NCBI GenBank assembly: GCA_030220185.1
Contig: JASPKZ010001597.1
Span: 243,600-307,599 of the forward strand
Direction: 5' to 3'
Length of the DNA stretch: 64,000 nt
Origin: Diploptera punctata
Lineage: Eukaryota > Arthropoda > Insecta > Blattodea > Blaberidae
Positions within the stretch are counted from its first letter, which is position 1. Each line of letters opens with the position of its first letter. The notes beneath the pieces are model-generated. The model had not been told where the DNA came from. It ran no database searches and saw nothing but the letters and a program-made list of their open reading frames with translations. The position numbers and the translations under genes were made by a program. Below are positions 51,091 through 61,459 of this stretch, piece after piece.

Positions 51091-52953
51091 ATGGAAAAAA
51101 TGATTTCAAATCGATTAAATTGGTATTTAGAAACCAATAATTTACTTTCACCCAATCAAGCTGGATTTAGAGAATTACAATCAACAAATCAACAAATTGT
51201 ACACCTAAGTCAAGCTATTAAAGACAGTTTCAACAGAAAAGAAGACACTCTGGCAATTTTCGTTGATTTCCAAGGAGCATATGACTCTATTTGGAGATAT
51301 AAATTATTAGAAAAAATGCAGACTTTAGGCATTCAAGGGAATATGCTACTCTGGATCAGCAATTTTCTCATCCAACGGTTCATCGCTACAAAGTATAATA
51401 ATCACCTCTCTAAATACCAACAAACACATCGAGGTTTACCACAGGGTTCTGTACTCAGTACCATTCTCTTCAATATCTACATTAATGATCTACCTAAGCA
51501 TATAGAAAAGCTCGAAACGAAAACCCTACTTTTTGCTGATGATGTTGTAATATGGGTCTCCAAACCGAAAAACCAAAGTCAACAATTAATAACCATAGCC
51601 CAACAATCACTAATACAGTTAGAGAATTGGACATCCCAGAACTTAATGAAGATAAATATACAGAAAACAAATTATCAACTATTTACAATAAGAAAGAAAC
51701 CACTACCCATCACTCTGAAATTGGAGGGTGAATTATTAACTCAAACACATGAAGCAAAATATTTAGGAATAACTCTGGACACAAAATTAACATGGAAGAA
51801 ACACATGGAGAATATATGTACAAAGATAGAAACAAGGTTACCATTATTAAAACGATTAGCAGGGAAAAAGTGGGGTTGCAACACACAAACCCTAAACACC
51901 TTCAACCAAATGTACATAAAACCTGTACTTCAATATTGTGAAGAAATCCTAGTAACTACTAAAGTGGAAAAACTTAATAAATTGCAGAACCAAATCCTCC
52001 GTCTGATAACAGGAGCCGTTAAAACAACACCAATCACTGCCATGCAAATCTTAACAAATAACCCAAACATAGCATCTGAAATTGAGAAAACAGCAGTCAC
52101 ACAGTATGAAAAATTTTTAAGGCTACCCCATAATAACTGGACCCAAAGAAAACCACAAGTATGTTTAAAATCTCAGCAAAGCTTCCTAAGCATTGTACAA
52201 GAAATCAAACAGAAATTGCAACTTCCACATTCAAAAGAAAATATGCAGATGAGAAACAACCCTCTAGAATTTTTGGAAATCGAATATAACCTTCATTTAA
52301 CAGAAGACATCAAGAAATATGAAACTCCTCCATATATTTTAAAACAAATGTCACTGGAAATGATAAATCTAAGATACCCAGCTCCTGAATGGATACATAC
52401 TTTTACAGATGGCTCCAGCCTACCAAATGATGGTGGCACTGGTGCTGGTGCAGTATGTCCACTTTTTTCCTTTTATCGTAAACTAAACACAAATTCAACA
52501 AACTTTGATGGCGAAATTCTAGCAATTTTCTTAAGTTTACAAAATCTTTTATATCACATCCAAAAATTTACAAAAGTTGTAATTCTATGTGACTCCAAAG
52601 CAGCCATTCTTGCTATAACAAGAGACACAACACCCAAAAGCATCAAAATTATCGAATGTCACAAAATGATAAAACATTTATCCCGTCTACATAAAAAAGT
52701 TGTACTTCAATGGATTCCGGCCCATTGTGGAGTGACAGGCAATGAAATAGCCGATTTTCTAGCCAAGAAGGGTAGCAAAATTGTTTCAAACCCAACTTCT
52801 GCTCCAGTTTCCTTTCACTCTATCAAAAGAATTATCTCAAATAAATACATCAATAAACTTAGAGAAGAATACACCACCAAAACATCTGGAAAGGAATGGG
52901 AAAATCTACACAAGCTTATGACATTACTACATTACAAAGAAAATCTGCAGTAG
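51091..52953 (+). pseudogene. I-group LINE ORF2: RT palm, thumb and RNase H
   Basis: 620 residues. LSPNQAGFRELQSTNQQIVH, then FVDFQGAYDSIW (motif A aspartate), HRGLPQGSVLSTILFNIYIN (motif B), LLFADDVVIWVS (motif C, FADD), a thumb region, and an RNase H domain: FTDGSSLPNDGGTGAGAV (D), FDGEILAIF (E), VVILCDSKAAIL (D), WIPAHCGVTGNEIADFLAKK (H/D). All catalytic residues of RT and RNase H appear present. RNase H plus an AP endonuclease points to the I superfamily. The frame ends at ENLQ because of a shift near 52900-52945. Confidence 0.92.
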
Positions 52954-53171
52954 CAACATTCAGACTGCTAACGGGACATGACTGCTTGAATAAACACCTA
53001 CACAGAATTGGCATAACAGATTCACCTAAATGCCCTTTTTGCAATTTAAATGAAGATATGGAAAGAAACCATCTCCTCCGTTGTCCAGCTTTTGTAGAAG
53101 AGACCAGCCTTTCTGCTAAATATTGGAGTGCAAGAGAGCGAATGATTTCATTATCAAGTGCTCGACATTAG
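52896..53171 (+). pseudogene. I-group LINE ORF2: C-terminal zinc-knuckle end
   Basis: Last frame: SAVATFRLLTGHDCLNKHLH then CPFCNLNEDMERNHLLRCPA (CxxC...H...C zinc motif) and a stop at 53169-53171. It is offset by one frame from the RT/RNase H ORF, and the same offset occurs in the 23.3-kb copy. Confidence 0.88.
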
Positions 53172-53518
53172 ATACTAACCAACCAACACTTCATATTAAG
53201 ATTTTTTTGCACATGTTAAATAAATGTTATAAAAGACATAGAAAGTTATGAACGAGGTAGAAGTAAGGATGAATTCAAATTTACATGACACAATATTAAC
53301 ATAATTTTAAAATTTGTAATTTAAAATATATTCTATAATAGTTCAAAAATTTGTTTTTAATAAAACACAATCACTTTTCTGCATAGTCTATAATGTACTG
53401 GTATGTTCTTGCAATACACTTGTAGATATTCTTGAAGTGCAACTTCTTTACACCTACTGTAGAGCCTGAAAAAAAATAAATAAAAAAGTTAATATATACA
53501 TATAAGTATATATACATA

Positions 53519-53642
53519 TACAGTGAGTTTCACTCGACCTGCGGCTGATAGTGGAAACGTGACTGCATGCATTGAGTCATCAACTCACGCTGCCCATGAA
53601 GTGTCTATGCTAGTGGCCGCAAGTCGAGTGAAACTCACTGTA
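53519..53642. mobile_element. 120-bp MITE (53521-53640), TA duplication
   Basis: CAGTGAGTTTCACTCGAC at 53521 and its reverse complement ending at 53640, flanked by TA. TIRs perfect over 18 bp, then nearly paired (CTGCGGC/GCCGCA). AT repeats TATATACATATA lie just outside. A Tc1/mariner-type miniature element. The ORF across it is chance. Confidence 0.9.
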
Positions 53643-54405
53643 TATATAATATTTGTCAATGTCCTTCACAATAAAGGTATTCCCAACTCTTATATATATA
53701 TTGACGATCTAGGATCATACTATTCTAAGTTAAGTGTTTTATTTAGAATTCTAGTTATGTCAATGTCCCATATCTATGGACATTGAAAAAAAAAAAACCA
53801 AGAATTTCACACTCCAATTTTCCAAAGGTGTTACTGATCAAAATATTGAATTCCTGATTTATTATCAAATGGCTATGGTAGTGTAACATTCACAACAAGA
53901 ATTGTAAAAAGATGGACTTCACACAATATGATCTCGAACCATTGTATATGGATTATGTACATGTATACACTTAAATATTTTAAAGTTTTTTTTTGTAAAA
54001 TTTCACAAGCAGTCAAAACTTGCATTGAAAATTGAAATTACAATACCTGAAAATACTTTACTTAAAAGAACGGAATACAAATACCATAAATAAACTAATA
54101 ATAATGATTACACTATCTTCCTTATTACCGTTCAGTGTTTATTTACTTTCTTTTTTAAGTTTAAGTCTTTAATTTTGGAATGTTTCTCCTCTGGTTGGCA
54201 ACGAGCATTCTAATATGCTGTGTATGTTGACGGTTCGTATGATTCGAAATTATATCCAGTTTTATCTGTTGGCAAATGTGTATGGATCTACTTAGACTTG
54301 GATTTTTTTTTTTGGCTCAACTTTAGATTACCTTACCCTTCAGTTTCCATAGTATATTCTTTTAATACTGTTGCTCTACGTACTTCTTCTGCCTTTACTA
54401 ACATT
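53643..54405. other. No recognisable feature
   Basis: AT-rich non-coding sequence. Confidence 0.35.
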
Positions 54406-54830
54406 TCATATTATTTTAAACACTTGCAACAATACTTATAACTTTTTTTACAATTATTAAATGTTTATCTATGTATGCAATGATTTCTTCAAAGTTATGC
54501 AGATTTGTTGTGCATATGCACAAACGCTTAAATGAACATCTACTAAATGGTGGAGATATCTGTGAAATTCGAATATAATCAACATTCAAAAATGGATGTT
54601 CACTCATTTCATTTTGTTAGGTTCCGATGCTAAAACGTTAGTGAACATTTAATTAAATAATATGCATGTAAATTGTTTAGTTAGGTTAGGAAGGGGAATT
54701 TATTGCAAAGGTTGGTCATATCAATTTCACATCTACGTGATTCCATCTAGCAATATAACTCTATAAACTTTTTATCAATGTTTGCACATGTGCACTATTA
54801 TTCTGCAGGACTTAAAATTATTAGTTTTCA
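54406..54830. repeat. Diverged member of the foldback repeat family
   Basis: ACACTTGCAACAATACTTATAA through GGTTCCGATGC matches 43.23-43.47 kb; 54680-54800 (GGGAATTTATTGCAAAGGTT, GTTTGCACATGTGCACTATT) matches the 45.3-kb piece. An inverted pair of this repeat seems to face each other around 54640. Confidence 0.45.
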
Positions 54831-55880
54831 TTTTTTTGTCACATAATGGGAACTTTATCCTAAATTTCTGTTATCTTTTACGATTAATTTTTACACTTAT
54901 GGGTGTTCTGAATAATGCTATCTCACTTTCATAACTTAATCTAATAAGAAACACCAAACAAAAAGAATGAAACTTAAAAGTTAGTAAAATGAAGGTAGCA
55001 GCATTAGATCCACTCTGAGTACCTCAAATTTACTTACCTAAAATTTTATACACATGTAGACTTCCCAATCACTGTCATATGAAAATACAGACATAGGATT
55101 TGATCTTTACAGCCTCGTTTATTCTGTGAAAGAAATAATGACGAATAAGTACACATATTACAGTCTAAGAAATAAAAATGAATGAGGTAGGCCTATTTTT
55201 TTAAGGGGTATTCTAATGTCATGATGCAAACAAAATATACGGCGTGCCAATTTGCATAATTCACAGTTAGGCCTATTATTTGAAAACACTGTTTTCAGAA
55301 GTAAAAATTTTGGGAAAAATTATACCATATGTAATCATTCACCTACCTTCCATTAGCTGTATTTCCCAGCTTCACTTTATCCTTCGGATTGTAGATAATT
55401 AATTAATTTAACAATTAACTTCGATGGATCAATAATATTATATTATATTCAACCTCAAACTTCTCTTCGTACAGTACATAACAATTCCACCGTTGATTTA
55501 TTTAAATTTATTTGATTTTAGAACTCGAATTATTTGTACGTCATACGTCAAGAATCGATATAATAGCGACAGTGGCGCTGTCTTAAGATGACCACAGTAC
55601 TATGTGGAAAAAAAATTTTAAAAATATTGCGTCCAAATCTCCCTATAATGATTCACGGGCCTGTTCTGTAGGCTCTAATCAATACAAGTTCAACAAAATT
55701 AATTCACAGTTATTAAAATTGAAGCAGCATTTTTAATAGAGATTAAAAGTAACCACTGAATCACCGAAATTTTTCTAGTGTCAATTTATTACATCCTTCA
55801 TACTTCATTTAAACATTTTTATAAGTGAATAGGTATATACAGTATTAACTAATATGATTGATTTGTATATTTGGAAAAGG
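54831..55880. other. No recognisable gene
   Basis: AT-rich non-coding sequence; AATTAATTTAACAATTAA at about 55409 recalls the head of the tRNA-bearing repeat. Nothing else supported. Confidence 0.35.
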
Positions 55881-57189
55881 TCTGATATATGTCTCAGACG
55901 AATTCTTCTAAGTTCCAGAGAATCGCAGTGCGCATGCGCAAGTTGCTGTAATGGTTAATATAGCCTCTGGTAGATGGCTCTGCAGTCGGCGTTACCAACT
56001 TTGGGAATGAATTTCCAAATGCAAAAAAAAAAAAAATGGACGTTAACTAACTTGCCATTTCCTAACTAAAGAAAACAATTTACATGCATATTATTTATTC
56101 CCAAATGCTTAAAAAAATGGACGTAAACCAACTTCCCATTTCCTAATCTAACAAAACAATTTACATGCGTACTATTTAATAAACTATAAACTAATTTTAC
56201 GTACATTAAATATGGTTTGAAAATATTTTCAAATGGTGGCCACGTTGGAACAACATGGGAAAGTAGCAAGTAAGTAATGTATCCACGATCATGTTTTACG
56301 TAAATATATAAATATAAAATATTGTAAAGAAAGCTTGAAGATTGTTGCAAAATGTTTAAAACAGTACAAAACGTGTTTACAAGTGTTTAGTGCATCAGTG
56401 GCATAAGAATGTACGTGTAGAATTGTGATGGGCATATAACCCACCTCACCCATACATTTTATTGTCTTAATTCAATTTTACATTCATTTCACTTTGAGCC
56501 CACCCATTATTTTTAAAAAGTTGGTGCCACTGCATTTCCAGAATTGAGTCTATGTTTAATACCTTGGTGGTACTTTCTACAAGATCTTTGGGAAAAGGTC
56601 GGTTATATGTCTCAGACGAATTCTTCTAAGTTCCACAGAATCGCGCGAGTTACGGTAGTTGCTGTAATGGTTAATATATAGCCTCTGGTAGATAGCTCTG
56701 CAGTCGGCGTTACCAACTTTGGGAATAAATTTCGGGTGTGCTATACAAACCGTCACACAAAATGTTCAATCTTATTTCTTATGCCACTGATGCACTAAAC
56801 ACTTTTAAACACGTTTAAAACACTTTGCAACACTTTTAAACACGTTTTAAACATCTTCCAATGTTGCAACTATCTTTTTTTTATATTTATATATTTACGT
56901 AAAACATGGTCGTGCTACATTGCTTACTTTCTACTTTCGGCTATTTTCCCTCCCCTTCCTATGTTGTTCCAACGTTGCCACCATAAACAACCCAAAATAC
57001 TCCAGATGTTGCCAACATCACTTCCACGTTCCCTGGATTTCACCTACGTTAGAGTAATTGATTTGTGTTACAGTAATTGATTTAGGTTTGGTTAGTTTTT
57101 AGGTTCCTTGCTTTTTAAATGTGATTCCACGTTCCCTGGATTTCACCTATGTTAGAGTAATTGATTTAGGTTTGGTTAGCTTTTAGATT

Positions 57190-58590
57190 CCTTGCTTTGG
57201 ATATGCTACACTTGGGGTCGCAAGAAAATTCTTCTAAGTTCTATAGAATCGCAGTGTGCATGCGCTAATGCTCCAATTATCCCAGGTAGATAAATGCAAC
57301 CTCCAGCAGTTGGCAGTATATGTATGTGAAATCAGTATGACCAACATTGACACAAAATTCCCAGAACTTGTCTAAAAATGTATAATTAACACGAAATGAA
57401 CTAGTGGAAATATGATTTTACGTGGTAACCGTCCGATATTTTGAATTTTTCATAGAATAACAGATATGAAGAGGTAATTTATTTTACGTATCAAATCACA
57501 TTTAAAAAGCAAGGGACTAAAAGCTAACCAAACCTAAATCAATTACTGTAACACAAATCAATTACTCTAACGTAGGTGAAATCCAGGGAACGTGGAATCA
57601 CATTTAAAAAGCAAGGAACCTAAAAGCTAACCAAACCTAAATCAATTACTGTAACACAAATCAATTACTCTAACGTAGGTGAAATCCAGTGAACGTGGAT
57701 GTGGTTGGCAACATCTGGAGTATTTTGGGTTGTTGATGGTGGCAACGCTGGAACAACATAGGAAGAGGGAAAATAGCAGAGAGTAGCAAGTAAAGCAATG
57801 TAGCACGACCATGTTTTATGTAAATATATAAATATAAAAAAAAAGATTGTTGCAACATTGGAAGATGTTTAAAAGTGTTGCAAAATGTTTTAAACGTGTT
57901 TAAAAGTGGGCTGTTGTACACTTCAGGTCGCAAAAATTTTTCAATTTAATATCTTATTCCACTGATGCATTAAACACTTTTAAACACGTTTAAAACATTT
58001 TGCAACACTTTTAAACACATTTTAAAACATCTTCCAATGTTGCAACGATCTTCTTTTTATATTTATATATTTACGTAAAACATGGTCGTGCTACATTGCT
58101 TACTGCTATTTTCCCTCCTCTTCCGATGTTGTTCCAGCATTGCCACCATCAACAACCCAAAATACTCCAGATGTTGCCAACCATTTCCACGTTCCCTGGA
58201 TTTCACCTACGTTAGAGTAATTGATTTGTGTTACAGTAATTGATTTAGGTTTGGTTAGCTTTTAGGTTCCTTGCTTTTTAAATGTGATTTGATATGTAAA
58301 ATAAATTACCTCTTCATATCTGTTATTCTATGAAAAATTCAAAATATCGGACGGTTACCACGTAAAATCATATTTCCACTAGTTCATTTCGTGTTAATTT
58401 TATACATTTTTAGACAAGTTCTGGGAATTTTGTGTCAATGTTGGTCATACTGATTTCTCATATATATACCGCCAACTGCTGGAGGTTGCATTTATCTACC
58501 TGGGATAATTGGAGCACTAGCGCATGCGCACTGCGATTCTATAGAACTTAGAAAAATTTTCGTGCGACCCGAAGTGTAGCATATCCTAAA
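57190..58590. repeat. Palindrome of about 1.4 kb
   Basis: Left arm about 57190-57907 and right arm about 57970-58590, centre near 57935. Ends GGATATGCTACACTTGGGGTCGC and its mirror, starting GCGACCCGAAGTGTAGC at about 58563. The left arm has an internal partial duplication of its AGCTAACCAAACCTAAATC block (57530 and 57625) that is absent from the right arm. Confidence 0.8.
58520..58540. promoter_or_regulatory. NRF-1-like palindrome in foldback arm
   Basis: GCGCATGCGC followed by ACTGCGATTCTATAGAACTT. The same or near-same motif sits at equivalent places at about 55932, 57258 (GTGCATGCGC), 58994 and 59951. The decamer equals the core of the NRF-1/ewg binding consensus. Function is inferred only. 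Confidence 0.4.
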
Positions 58591-59049
58591 AGTGTTTAGT
58601 GCATCAGTGGAATAAGATATTAAATTGAAAATTTTTTGCGACCTGAACCCTACAACAGCCCTTGCTTTTTAAATGTGATTCCACGTTCCCTGGATTTAAC
58701 CTACGTTAGAGTAATTGATTTAGGTTTGGTTAGCTTTTAGGTTCCTTGCCTTTTAAATGTGATTTGATACGTAAAATAAATTACCTCTTCATATCTGTTA
58801 TTCTATGAAAAATTCAAAATGTCGGACAGTTACCATGCAAAATCATATTTCCACTAGTCCATTTTGTGTTAATTATACATTTTTTAGACAAGTTCTGGGG
58901 ATTATGTGTGTCAATGTGGTCATACTGATTTCACATACCTATACCGCCAACTGCTGAGGTTGCATTTATCTTTCTGGGATTACAGGAAGCACTAGCGCAT
59001 GCGCACTGAGATTCTATAGAACTTAGAAAGAATTTATGTACGATGGTAA

Positions 59050-59870
59050 GTATAGCTTATCCTAAATTTCCAAATGCATAAAAAAAATGGACGTTAACTA
59101 AACTTGCCATTTCCTAATAAAGAAAATAATTTACATGCATATTTATTCTCAAATACTTAAAAAATGGACGTAAACCAACTTCCCATTTCCTAATGTAACA
59201 AAACAATTAACATGCGTACTATTTAATGAACTATAAACTAATTTTACGTACACTAACACTAAATATGGTTTGAAATTATTTTTCAAATGGTGGCAACGTT
59301 GGAACAACATGGAAAGTAGCAAGTAATTAAATGTATCTGCGATTATGTTTACGTAAATATATAAATATAAAATATTGTAAAGAAAGCTTGAAGATCGTTG
59401 CAAAATGTTCAAAACAGTACAAAACAAAAATGTGGATTTAGTCGGTTTTTATGTCTCTCACATTTCTACACTTACATTCTTATGCCACTGATGCACTAAA
59501 CACTATGTAAACACGTTTTGTACTGTTTTAAACATTTTGCAGTGATCTTCAAGCTTTCTTCACAATATTTTATATTTATATATTTACGTAAAACATGATC
59601 GTGGATACATTACTTCTCTTGCTACTTTCCCATGTTGTTCCAACGTTGCCACCATTTGAAAAATAATTCAAAATTATATTTAGTGTTAGTGTACGTAAAA
59701 TTAGTTTATAGTTCATTAAATAGTACACATGTAAATTGCTTTGCTACGTTAGGAAATGGGAAGTTGGTTTACGTCCATTTTTTAAGCATTTGGAAGAAAT
59801 AATATGCATGTAAATTGTTTTCTTTAGTTAGAAAATGGCAAGTTAGTTAACGTCCATTTTTTTTTCATTT
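59050..59870. repeat. Palindrome of about 0.8 kb
   Basis: Left arm 59050-59430 (CCAAATGCATAAAAAAAATGG, GGTGGCAACGTTGGAACAAC, TTTACGTAAATATATAAATAT) and right arm 59475-59860 its near reverse complement, with a spacer of about 45 bp. The 55.99-56.39 kb arm is a third copy of the same unit. Confidence 0.8.
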
Positions 59871-60015
59871 GGAAATCTATTCCCAACGTTGGTGACGCCG
59901 ACTGCAGAGCCATCTAACGGGGTGGTGATATTAACCATTACAGCAGCTCGCGCATGCGCGCTGCGATTATGTGGAACTTAGAAGAATTCTGAGAGACATA
60001 AAACCGACATTTTCC

Positions 60016-60545
60016 CAAAACGTGTTAGTGCATCAGTGGCATAAGAATGTACGTGTAGAATGTGATGTGCATATAACCTACCCACCCGATCTTGTCGTCA
60101 TTTTCTACGTTCAATTGAACACCTATGGTGTTCTGAACTGGTACCGGCAACCTTTCGGCGCCATTTTGGTGAGATTTCGGAAGTGAGGTTATGTTAAAAG
60201 TCAATTCAGATAATAGAACATGGAAATAATATACCCTCGAATTTGCGACATTCTCTCTTCTTAATTCTCAGGATTATCGTGGATACATGGCTGTTAAATA
60301 TTTACAGAAAAGCCATTTGACTCAAGTTTCCAAAATGGGATGCATATTTTAAAATACCTACCTTAACCAGATCCTATCATATTTTATTTTCACGGCTTCA
60401 TTTCTGGTAACATTCACTATTTAAAACGTATTACTAATGATTTTCGATTATATATATATTTTAAATAATGAAGTGTATACGAAGCGTGTTTGATGAAGAA
60501 ACCATATTGTTTTTCATCCATTTTCTATCTTTGTTCTAATGTAGC
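60016..60545. other. No recognisable gene
   Basis: Non-coding; 60020-60070 continues the GCATCAGTGGCATAAGAATG phrase of the foldback family. Confidence 0.35.
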
Positions 60546-60551
60546 CAACAT

Positions 60552-60740
60552 AAACCTTCTTCTTCTTCCGAATGCAGTATTGGGTGATGATGCCCGTTCT
60601 GCGACTACAAAAACTGATCTTTCCATCGGTTGAAGGGTCTTCCGAGATCTCTTTTGCCTTTAGTGTTGAGGGTGGTAAATCATCTTTGGTAAACGGGAAT
60701 TTGACATTCTCTGGACGTGTTGGAACCATTTAATCTGACT
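60552..60740 (-). mobile_element. LINE 3' end fragment with (GAA)n tail
   Basis: Minus strand ends GAATGCGGAAGAAGAAGAAG-like (plus-strand TTCTTCTTCTTCC at 60554). Upstream frames read RSRKTLQPMERSVFV and VAERASSPNTAF, a LINE C-terminal remnant. Confidence 0.5.
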
Positions 60741-61360
60741 ATTTAACTCATGCCCCAAATGGGAGTCAATGACCAATCACGTTTCAATGATTTCTGTTTT
60801 ACAACCAATCAGAGTCGTGTTTCACGAAATATTTATCAGTGTTAGGATTATCATATATTAAACAAAGCTCCTCCTTTTTAATATTCTGAACAGGTCTGAC
60901 CGTTATTTTGCAGTGACTGAGCCTATAAGGAAATACGGCTACCAGATTGTATATAATAGTGCATTACATGTCAACATTTGTAGCAATTGATTATACCACC
61001 AAAAAAAGAAACCACTGTTTGCACTTTCTTAAATGTATTTTTTCCCAGGTAATAATCGAGAAAAAAAATATAATTGTCATATTTACATCATACGACATCA
61101 AAAATGAATTAATATACAGATTGATGTGTTTCATTTTTTCTCCACTAGAGAGCATTCTTACAATATTGCGTTCCTTTGGCAATAAATAGTATGATCTGGT
61201 TGCAGTGATAAACAAAAGAAGCAGTAGAAGAGCGTACCTATCGTTTCTCATTTGTTTTCAAACATCGCCGTTTACATTAAATATATAAATATTTTAAAAT
61301 AACTATAGTTAAATAATGATTTGTGAGTAAACAGCTTAATTTTATTCGTTAAATAGTCCT
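60741..61360. other. No recognisable gene
   Basis: AT-rich. Overlapping ORFs at 60947-61189 (+) and 60991-61251 (-) have no family signature. Confidence 0.35.
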
Positions 61361-61364
61361 AACA

Positions 61365-61459
61365 AATGCCACTCTTGATTTCCAAATTCTCTAGATAAAT
61401 TCACTCCTCACTTCGTGAGTCGTGAATTTATCGATAATTTGGAAATCACTCGTGGCATT
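61365..61459. repeat. 95-bp hairpin at the end of a LINE
   Basis: AATGCCAC...GATTTCCAAATT...TAAATTCAC mirrored by GTGAATTTA...AATTTGGAAATC...GTGGCATT, with CACTTCGTG at the centre. Arms about 38 bp with a few mismatches. It abuts the 3' end of the LINE that begins at 61460. Confidence 0.8.

Larger units (their letters stand above)
49503..53198 (+). mobile_element. I-group LINE (49518-53183), 15-bp target duplication
   Basis: CAACACTTCATATTA at 49503-49517 and 53184-53198. The 3.67-kb insert carries endonuclease, RT and RNase H and ends in CTAACCAACC, with no poly(A). The left boundary coincides with the first residues of the endonuclease, so ORF1 and the 5' UTR are missing either by truncation or because the family lacks them. 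Confidence 0.92.
55885..60015. mobile_element. Cluster of nested foldback (long inverted repeat) elements
   Basis: The outer ends mirror each other: left 55885-56060 (ATGTCTCAGACGAATTCTTC, GTTGCTGTAATGGTTAATAT, CTCTGCAGTCGGCGTTACCA) and right 59830-60010 reversed. Inside are further arms of two related types, repeated several times in both orientations (56570-57190, 57190-58590, 58660-59060, 59050-59870). No transposase. Element boundaries are uncertain because the arms are built of shared sub-blocks. Confidence 0.7.

Noticed and set aside
47330..55600. GATGACCACAGTACTA at 47.3 and 55.6 kb as element ends
   Set aside because: The shared phrase is short, in the same orientation, and no TSD or matching partner was found.
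55885..60015. CRISPR array or satellite array
   Set aside because: Repeats are long, inverted and unevenly spaced, with no short direct repeats and unique spacers; the genome is eukaryotic.
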